Shown here in pieces: positions 56,913-64,000 of a stretch of 64,000 nucleotides of DNA (position 1 is the stretch's first letter; every line of letters starts with the position of its first letter). The position numbers and the translations under genes were made by a program. This DNA is from Massariosphaeria phaeospora. Taxonomy: Eukaryota > Ascomycota > Dothideomycetes > Pleosporales. The stretch is from the NCBI GenBank assembly GCA_011032825.1, contig JAADJZ010000008.1, positions 1,178,001-1,242,000 of the forward strand. Reading direction: 5' to 3'. Below the pieces are notes generated by a model that worked only from the letters and a program-made list of their open reading frames with translations, was not told where the DNA came from and did not search any database.

Positions 56913-57423
56913 TGTTACAAATAGAAACAATACTAAGTATCGTAGACTAAGCAACGACGTAGAAAAGTTGTTAGAGCTTGCAAGTTTGCAAAACAGAAGT
57001 ACAGCAACGCGCAAGGCAAGATTAAGTTAGCAAAAGTTACGTAATACGCTACGTGCGCTACAAAGTAATACAGAATCTTAGCACGTAGCACACTAAGCAG
57101 CAGTTGCTACGGGCGCTACGAACGCTACGGCGTAGCAAGACGTAGCAAGCAAAGTAGAACGCTTTTAGCAAAGAATTATAGAACTATATAGATTAGCAGA
57201 ATTTCTTTTACAATTTAGATTCTTTGTAGTTAACTTTTTTAAGTACATTTTATACATAGATTAGATCTATAGGCAACAAATTATTACTTTGTTATTCTAT
57301 CTAAGATAGAATTGAGATTGTTTTTTTTGTTGTTATTAAGCTTTTCGAACACAGAACAATCTCTTAGGCGGAATCTCTAAGTCTAATCGAGATTACTTTT
57401 AGTAAAAGAAACCTCTAATAACA
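56913..57423 (+). repeat. 5' LTR of the gypsy-type element (copy 3)
   Basis: 511 bases, starting TGTTAC and ending AATAACA, i.e. a TG...CA LTR with TGTTA/TAACA inverted ends. Gag-like sequence follows to the right, so this is the 5' LTR. Confidence 0.8.
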
Positions 57424-57429
57424 CGTTAA

Positions 57430-59760
57430 CTACTTTAGGTTTAGAACTAAGACAACATAGTAATACCTACGAGCTTACGCACAACGGGCAGCAGCGTTGC
57501 TGCACCTACAACAAATCTAGCAACTGTAATAGCGAAGCAAGCTAATTAGATACAGCAGCAAGCAGAATAGATTCAAAAACTGTTAGCAGCAGTTACGAAG
57601 CTTCGAGGTAAAACAAGAGAAAAGTTAGCAAAAGCACTCTCCCTAGAGAAATATAGCAAAAGAAAGAAAAACTTAAAACTTTTTTTTACTAACGTAGACT
57701 TTTACTGCTGTTATTATAGCAACAGCTTCTACACAAATTAAAACAAGATCCTAGCAGCTAGAATGCACATAAAAGACAACGCAGCAGAATAGTTTTAGCT
57801 ATACGCCGAAGATTACGTCACGCACGCAAAAAACGTAAAAAAAATAAAGCAAAACACGAAGCGCATCTTTAAGAACTAGAAATCGTTTAAACAGAAACTG
57901 CATACGATCTACGGCAAAGTAAACGAAACACAGCAAGCAATAAATTAACTTAAACTACTTAAGCAGAAAAGCTTAGCTAGCGAGTACACAATTAAATTCA
58001 AAAGAATTTAGGCTAAGGTAGATAACGTAGGAGAACGCAGCTTATGCGAGTTTTACTACGCAAAGTTAAAAAAACACGTAAAGAATAAAATTAGTTAAAA
58101 TAAAAAACTAGAGAAACTTAACGAGTTGATTAAGACTGCGGTACAAATTAACAACTAACTATAGCAACAATAGCAGAAACGCAAGTTTACTGTCAAACTA
58201 TACATACGCCTAGTAGCAACGATTAAAAAAACCTATTACTACGACTCAATAGATATCGACAGTATTAGACGAATTTAAAACAACAAACCACTACAAAAGC
58301 GGTTTAACAAAAAGAACGCTACTTTAACAAAACAAAACTCTAAAAACAAGCTGTTAAAAGAAGAACGCTAGAAACGTTACAATAGTAAAGTATGTTTTAG
58401 ATGCAGTAAAAACGAACACTTTTGCAGAAACTGCTTAGAAATACTACAAAAAGTAGCAGGCGCGCAAGCTGCTACTATTGCTATAGTCTAACTACAACGA
58501 GTAGCTACACTATATTCAAGAATCTACAAAGAACTAGACAGCAAGTAGGTTAAAGTTGAAAACCTAACGGCAAAGAAACTGTTAGACTAGAAAACAGAAC
58601 CTGCTTATCTACAAGCAAAAGAAATTACAAATCGACTTTAAAACTACGAGTACTAGATGTGCGGTAGAACTACCTACATTGCCTAGTACTACAACCAACA
58701 GTTTAAGAAACTACAAATTGAAAGACTATAAAGATAGAAAGCTGCAAAAGTAGCAATAGCACAACAAAGACTAACAGAAAAGAAAATAAAGTTTGCTAAT
58801 TAGAACAATTACGGAAACCTACTTTAGCACTAGTGCAACGAAAAGAACTGTGTATACTACGCAGACAATAGAATCTTTACGCAACAACAGCTAAAATTAC
58901 TATTACACGTTTTGCTTAAAGACAGCAAATGTACAGTAACAGAATGTTACGTACATAACTACAACAATTGGTTTAAAAACTACAGCAGCAGCTGCGCATA
59001 GGCATAGTGTTACAACAAAAAGTATCAAACACACTAGTCTAGCAAGCATATTACAGAATAGTAGCCTATAGGTCTAAAGAACGGAAACTACTTAAAATGC
59101 AACAACAAATTATGCATAGAAAACTACGAAACGTGCTAAGCAGCACGCTAGCTTTTCTGCACCTAAAAATGCACAATCTATTAGCTATAGAGATACGCAA
59201 CTAAATAGAATTTCGAGAATTAAAACTACAGCAAATACCTACAGCTATAGAAGTGTTTTATCAACTAATGCAAATACTACGAGCAATAGAACATTTTAAA
59301 AGAACAGGTCTCAAAGGCTTTCTTAGCAAAAAACTAGCGAGCTACTAGACTTACAGTTAGAATAGTATAAGTGCTTTTAGCACGACTGTACAAAGCGTAC
59401 AAAAAACGCAACCGAAACAGAACTACATAGAAGTAAAAACGAAAGTCGTAGGCTAAAAGCTTACCGCACTACTTGATAGCAAAGCTGCCTAGACATTAGT
59501 TTTCTTAGAATAAGTAAAAAGAAATAGAATACTTTACTAAGTTAAGAATTGACTAATACGAACAGTGTTAGCTAACGGACAACTACTAGAATATAGAAAC
59601 AGTTTGATTAACCTAGAAACTTAGAAAGTTGAGATGGAAGTTGCGAGCATTAAGCACTAACAGTGTATTAATATTATAAACTTTAAAAGTTCTAACATGT
59701 ATATTAAGTACAACTAGCTACAAAAACACAACTTTGACATTAATTAAAAAAATGAAACAA
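57430..59760 (+). pseudogene. Degraded gag and protease region of the gypsy element
   Basis: A CCHC zinc knuckle is intact at 58393-58434 (CFRCSKNEHFCRNC: C-x2-C-x4-H-x4-C). Near 59.47 kb LLDSKAA stands where retroviral-type aspartic proteases have (L/I)DSGA, so the catalytic Asp is present but the Gly is changed. More Cys/His-rich parts near 58.66 kb may be a second knuckle (MCGRTTYIA). Stops are frequent throughout. Confidence 0.65.
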
Positions 59761-60179
59761 TACGCAGCTGAAGGCTTAGAAAGAAAGTCGCTGTAGTACA
59801 ACAAAACGAATCAACAATTTAGAGCTTACTCGAGATTGAGAGAATTAGTTTAATTTTACACTACAAGATTGCGAGAATCTGTAGAAAAAACTCTTAGCAA
59901 ATAGGCGTTATATAAATACGACGAGTTGCGCTGCCGAAAGTAAGCAAACCACGATCTAACCTCTCTAAGAAACAAAAAGAAGAGTTTAGAAACTTCTTTA
60001 CAGAATACCAAGCGAAGTTTAGAAGTCTTTTTAAAAAAAACGAGAAGCACGACCTAGCAAACTACTAAAAATAAAATTACAAGATTATCTTTAAAGAAAG
60101 AACAAAACTGCGACTAAGACTAATGTATTCTCTAACTTACAACTAGCAGAAAGAATTAAAGAAATACATTTAAAGAAAT

Positions 60180-61420
60180 ATCTAGCGAGAATACATACAA
60201 CTAAGCGAGAGCTTAATAGCTTCGCCGATATTGTTTGTACCTAAGAAAAACAAAGAATTGAAACTGTGCGTAGATTTTTGACATCTTAACAACGTTACAC
60301 GAAAAAACAGATACTTACTACCGCTTATTTAGAAGCTTATAAATCAACTCTAAGAAGTAAAATAAATTACAAAACTTAACGTACGAAACAGATACTATCG
60401 CATTAAAATTGCAAAAGAGCACGAATAGATAACAGCTTTCAAGACTAGATATAAACTCTATAAGTACTAGGTTATGCTATTTAGATTAACCAATGCCCTA
60501 GCTACGTTTTAGGCCTTAATTAACAAAGCACTATACAAATACTTGGACATTTTTGTTACAGCGTACTTAGACAACGTATTAATATACTCTAAAAGAACGC
60601 TCGAAGAACATTAAAAGCATGTTAAAAAAGTACTACAAAAGATAAAGCAGTACTAGCTACTCTTTTACTTAAAAAAATGTAAATTCCACGTTACAAAAAC
60701 TAGCTATCTTAGATTTATTATTTTAAGAGAAAGTGTGTCTATGGACTCGAAGAAGATTCAAACTGTACAGAAATAACTAACTTTTAAAACAGTAAAAAAC
60801 GTGCAGTTCTTTCTAAAATTTGCTAACTTCTATTAAAAGTTTATTAAAAATTACTTTAAAACTACGACACTACTCTTAAAAGTTACTAAGAAAGATAGAA
60901 AGTTCAAATAGACAGAAGCACAAGAACAGGCGTTTTAAGAACTTAGAAAAAAGTTTACTACGGCACCGATGCTATAGATGCACGACCTAGAAAGAAAAAC
61001 TTAAGTAGAAACTAATGCTTTAGACTACGCATTAGAAGCAATACTCTTACAGCAATGCAACAATAGGAAATAGAAACTAGTGTTTTACTATTCTAGAAAG
61101 TTCTTAGGAGTAGAACTCAACTACAACGTTTACGACAAAGAGCTATTAGCAATAATAAACGCTTTTGAACAATAGAAAGCGCAGCTAAAAAGAGCAAGAC
61201 ACTAAGTACAAGTGTACTTAAATTACTAGAACTTTACTAGCTTTACTACAACTAAGAAATTAAATAGACAACAAGTTAGATAGGCTGAATTTATAGCAGA
61301 TTACGACATTAAGATTTACTATTGCAAAGGAACTAACAATAGAGCTGCAAACGCGCTTAGTCGAAGATTAGATTTTATAGAAACTAACAAACTAGTTACG
61401 CACAACTTAGTATTACGACG
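60180..61420 (+). pseudogene. Degraded reverse transcriptase and RNase H of the gypsy element
   Basis: Reading through stops gives SPILFVPKKNKELKLCVDF, LTNALATF, then YLDNVLIYSKR where active copies have YLDD, so the second active-site Asp is Asn. RNase H follows: KFLGVELNYNVYDKELLAII, AEFIADYDIKIYYCKGTNN and NALSRRLDF. The order and motifs are diagnostic of Ty3/gypsy. Confidence 0.85.
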
Positions 61421-61538
61421 GAACTTAGACAGAACTTTTGAATACAACTAACTACGATTAGCTAAGATAGCTAGAGTTACAAGCATTAAAAAAAAAATGC
61501 ACTAAAAATAAAGCAAAAACGACTAGCAAAGATAGATA

Positions 61539-61600
61539 ACGTACTTTACGAGTAGTCGAGCTACACGAGTTCGCGAAACACTTTTGCCAAGCTTCTACTA
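61539..61600 (+). repeat. Left inverted repeat of element A
   Basis: It begins ACGTACTTTACGAGTAGT and pairs with 63338-63399 over 62 bases with 7 mismatches, all transitions. Confidence 0.88.
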
Positions 61601-63337
61601 ACTCTACCTATGTACACAATGCTTCAACAACAACACTAGATAGAACTTTCTAATAAACGTTAGATACAAACTGCTTTTCAAGCTCTTAAACAAAACGCGA
61701 CACTTTTTTTGCAACGCGCTGCAGCTATCTATAACGTCTTTTAAACAACACTAAGCTATTAACGCGCTAGACGACTTTCACAAGCAAATTATAAGCCTAA
61801 ATCGATGAATCTAACAAAGCCTAAGGAAAGCGTAGTTGTTGAGTATATACTTGAGCTTATATTGCGCGGATTTCTCTCTAAGCTCGCAGCTGTAGCTGAT
61901 ATAGCCAATTCCTTGCGCGCAGAGCGCAATCTAGGCTAGGTTAGCTTAAACTAGCTTAGTACGTAGGTTATGCACCGCTTTGAGTTTACAATAAAGTTTA
62001 ATCGCAAGTACAATTACAAAAAAGCGCTTTGCGAGAATCTTAAGGTTATTTAAAGCTAGTTTCGCCTAGTAGCTAACATAAAAGCCAAGTACAGTATTTA
62101 GAATGTAGACACGTACAACTTTGACAAAACAAGCTTTATAATAAGCTAGATATTAACTAAAGCAGTTGTTACAGCTTTAGAGAAACGAGAACGGCCAAAG
62201 GCAATACAGCAAGGCAATAGAAAGTAAACAACAGTTATCCAAAGCATTAACGCAACAGAGTAGGCTATTCTACTCTTTATTATTTTTAAAGGCTGATACT
62301 ACTTCTTTGCTTGGTATAAAGAGAAGTATCTACTCTAAGACTAGATTATTGTAGTCTCTAAAAAAAGCTAGACAACAAATAAGCTTAGGCTGCAGTAGTT
62401 AAAGCACTTTGATAAGCATACAAAGAAAAGAGTAGTTAGCAGCTACTAACTACTCGCAATTAACGGCTATAAGAGCTATAACTCGCTCGCATTCTAGCAA
62501 TACTGCAAGAAGAACAAGATTATTACTATTTGCATGCTTCCGCACTTATCGCACTTTCTGCAGCTTTTTAATGTAAGTTGTTTTGCTTCTCTAAAGAAAG
62601 CGTACGGGCGCTAAGCCGAAGATTTTATGCGCAACCGAATTACTTACATTACAAAACTTAAGTTTCTACTATGCTTTATACGCGCCTATAATGCAGCAAT
62701 TACTTTTAGTAATATCTAAGAAAAGTTTCGAGGCGCTGGATTGGTTCTATTTGACCTAGAACAGGTTATAACAGCTTTTAACGTTCGGCTACGTACTCTA
62801 TTACTACTACTTTCTAGCAATAAGCTCTAGCAGTCGCAAACTCTAAGCAATACTCTTAAATTAGGGTCGCAATTGACGCTTGTAAAGGCAAGAATTTAGA
62901 GGCATATAAATAGCTTGCTAACTTTTATAGTAAAAGCTTTTGAGAAAGTTTCAAAGAAAGCAGCTATTATCGCGCACAAGCTAGTGTTAGCGCAACGAGA
63001 AATAGCTAAGCTAAAAGTAGCAAATAAAGCCGCTACGCGACGTAAATCGCATAAAAGAAAGCAGGTTTAGGCAGAAAGAACTTTGACAGTTGAGAATAGA
63101 GCTTGTCTAACTGCTCTAAAGAAGTTTGAAGCGCGTAGTAATAAAAAAAAGCTAAAGACGCAAGTGCGCGCTAGAGCAGGTGAACTATCTTAAAAGTAGT
63201 GTAAACAGTGTAATTAAACTAGGCATAACGCGCGTACGTGTAAGCAAGTAGCAAAAGTAAACTCTAAATAATATCTTAGGTTAGATTGCTCTATATAGAG
63301 CTAAAATAAGCTGTTTTGCGCTAGAATAGAGTAGTTT

Positions 63338-63399
63338 TGGTAGGAGCTTGGCAAAAGTGTCTTGCGAACTCGTGTAGCCTAACTACTCGTAAAGTACGT
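63338..63399 (-). repeat. Right inverted repeat of element A
   Basis: Reverse complement of 61539-61600 apart from seven transitions; followed by TA. Confidence 0.88.
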
Positions 63400-63401
63400 T
63401 A

Positions 63402-64000
63402 GTTACAAACAACACTTAAGCTATACAGCTTATTTAGAAATTACATGCTTTACAAGCATACGAACACTTAGAGATTAACAAAATAGTTTAACGAATTTTA
63501 AACGAGTACTTAATACTCTATGTACAAAACATAGTTTAGAAAGTAGTAGGTAACTGTTTAGATTGTTTTAAAAACAAACTTAAAAGACACAAGCTCTACG
63601 GACTACTTTAACTGCTAGAACTACTCGCACGCCTATAGATTAGCGTTACAATAAACTTTATAGTAAAGCTTTTAAAATCGTTAAAACCTAGATTAGCACG
63701 GCTATGCAACTCGATCTTAGTAATCGTAAATTAATTAACTAAAAAATTACATTTTGTACTAACAGAAAAGTCAATTACGGCAGAAGAAATAGCCTACGAA
63801 GTTACAAAGACGCTCGTTGCTAATTACAAATTGCCAAAACAGTTTATTACAAACAGAAACAAGCTGTTTACATTAAAGTTTTGAGATACGTTCTTAGCCT
63901 AGTTAAAGGTTGCAAAAAAGCTATCAACTAGTTTCTACTCGCAAACAAACGGCTAGACAGAACGAACGAACTAAACACTAGAATAGTACCTACGAATGTA
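63402..64000 (+). pseudogene. Degraded integrase of the gypsy element, continues past window
   Basis: Reading through stops gives SILVIVN, LTKKLHFVLTEKSITAEEIA, LPKQFITNRNKLFTLKF and KLSTSFYSQTNG, TERTN, LE.YLR: the retroviral-type integrase core of Ty3/gypsy. In active copies the second Asp is in SDRD; here TNRN, so it is lost. Confidence 0.8.

Larger units (their letters stand above)
61539..63399 (+). mobile_element. Fot1/pogo-type DNA transposon, full length, nested in the gypsy element (element A)
   Basis: 1,861 bases with 62-base inverted repeats and TA on each side (61537-61538 and 63400-63401), sitting between RNase H and integrase of the gypsy element. The transposase reads rightwards: ALEKRERPKAIQQGNRK, VTVIQSINAT-like TTVIQSINAT, ICMLPHLSHFLQLFNVSCFA, SLKKAYGR, RGAGLVLFDLEQVI, and a C-terminal CKQCN-TRHNARTCK zinc-knuckle-like tail. 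The first catalytic block is NFDKTSF (Asp kept) and the second, LAINGYKSY, has Asn for Asp. Many stops; inactive. Confidence 0.88.
47045..64000. other. AT-rich, RIP-like block of nested dead transposons
   Basis: From about 47045 to the right edge the sequence is AT-rich, dominated by TA-containing words, and almost devoid of open frames (four above 60 codons in 17 kb). Recognisable transposon proteins can be followed only by reading through stops, most often at expected Trp (TGG to TAG) or Gln (CAG to TAG) codons, as expected of C-to-T changes on both strands (repeat-induced point mutation). No host gene is seen. Confidence 0.85.
56913..64000 (+). mobile_element. Ty3/gypsy LTR retrotransposon, interrupted, runs off the window
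   Basis: Order LTR, gag zinc knuckle, protease, reverse transcriptase, RNase H, integrase, which is the Ty3/gypsy order. The internal region is split by a 1,861-base DNA transposon (61539-63399). Without it the visible part is about 5.2 kb, and the 3' LTR must lie beyond the right edge. Frequent stops in all domains mean it is dead. Confidence 0.85.

Noticed and set aside
59856..60050. 64-codon minus-strand frame in the gypsy element
   Set aside because: It is antisense to the degraded pol region; a chance survivor.
47045..64000. CRISPR array or centromere
   Set aside because: The repeats are transposon parts with protein remnants and inverted or long terminal repeats; there are no regularly spaced short repeats, and a eukaryote would not carry CRISPR.

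Overview
The window is nuclear DNA from a filamentous ascomycete (Pezizomycotina). Short introns of about 45-120 bases with GT...AG ends and CTAAC-type branch points, fungal-specific families and one long AT-rich, stop-riddled transposon block all support this. Dothideomycetes is my best guess, at moderate confidence. All exon structures were worked out by hand from reading frame, splice motifs and family knowledge; no search was run.

Layout. 1-6.2 kb holds three minus-strand genes: a TRP/flavin-carrier-like membrane protein running off the left edge, a mitochondrial-type hotdog thioesterase and a GFA/CENP-V zinc protein. 6.2-20 kb has no gene I can support. It contains decayed tandem repeats of about 95/190 bases (10.3-12.1 kb), a 242-base direct repeat (12.3-12.8 kb), a GC-rich stretch with a TATA/E-box promoter candidate near 17.97 kb, and a 1,180-base stretch without any ATG directly before a C2H2 zinc-finger regulator (20.5-21.8 kb). 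23.8-46.5 kb is dense housekeeping and accessory sequence: a Gin4/Hsl1/Cdr2-type kinase, ribosomal protein L24, two ISG12/IFI6-like small membrane proteins on either side of a 1,017-residue unknown protein and a small putative gene, a divergent pair for the mitochondrial pyruvate carrier (MPC2 type) and complex I subunit NDUFA2, a C3HC4 RING protein, a secreted CBM18 (hevein-like) protein and a short-chain dehydrogenase.

47.05-64 kb is an AT-rich block that looks RIP-mutated. It is made of nested dead transposons: a Ty3/gypsy element (LTR 56,913-57,423; zinc knuckle, protease, RT, RNase H, then integrase at the right edge) interrupted between RNase H and integrase by a complete-length 1,861-base Fot1/pogo-type element with 62-base inverted repeats and a TA duplication; a second pogo-type element (48,319-50,199) inserted in an older relative; a Mutator-like transposase remnant; other pogo fragments; and two further LTR copies, one inverted. 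The catalytic aspartates I could find in the pogo copies are changed and the frames carry many stops, so none of these elements should be active.

The genes do not form one obvious pathway. The clearest functional pair is MPC2/NDUFA2, which share a 266-base divergent promoter and both act at the inner mitochondrial membrane. The two ISG12-like genes are the most unusual local association.
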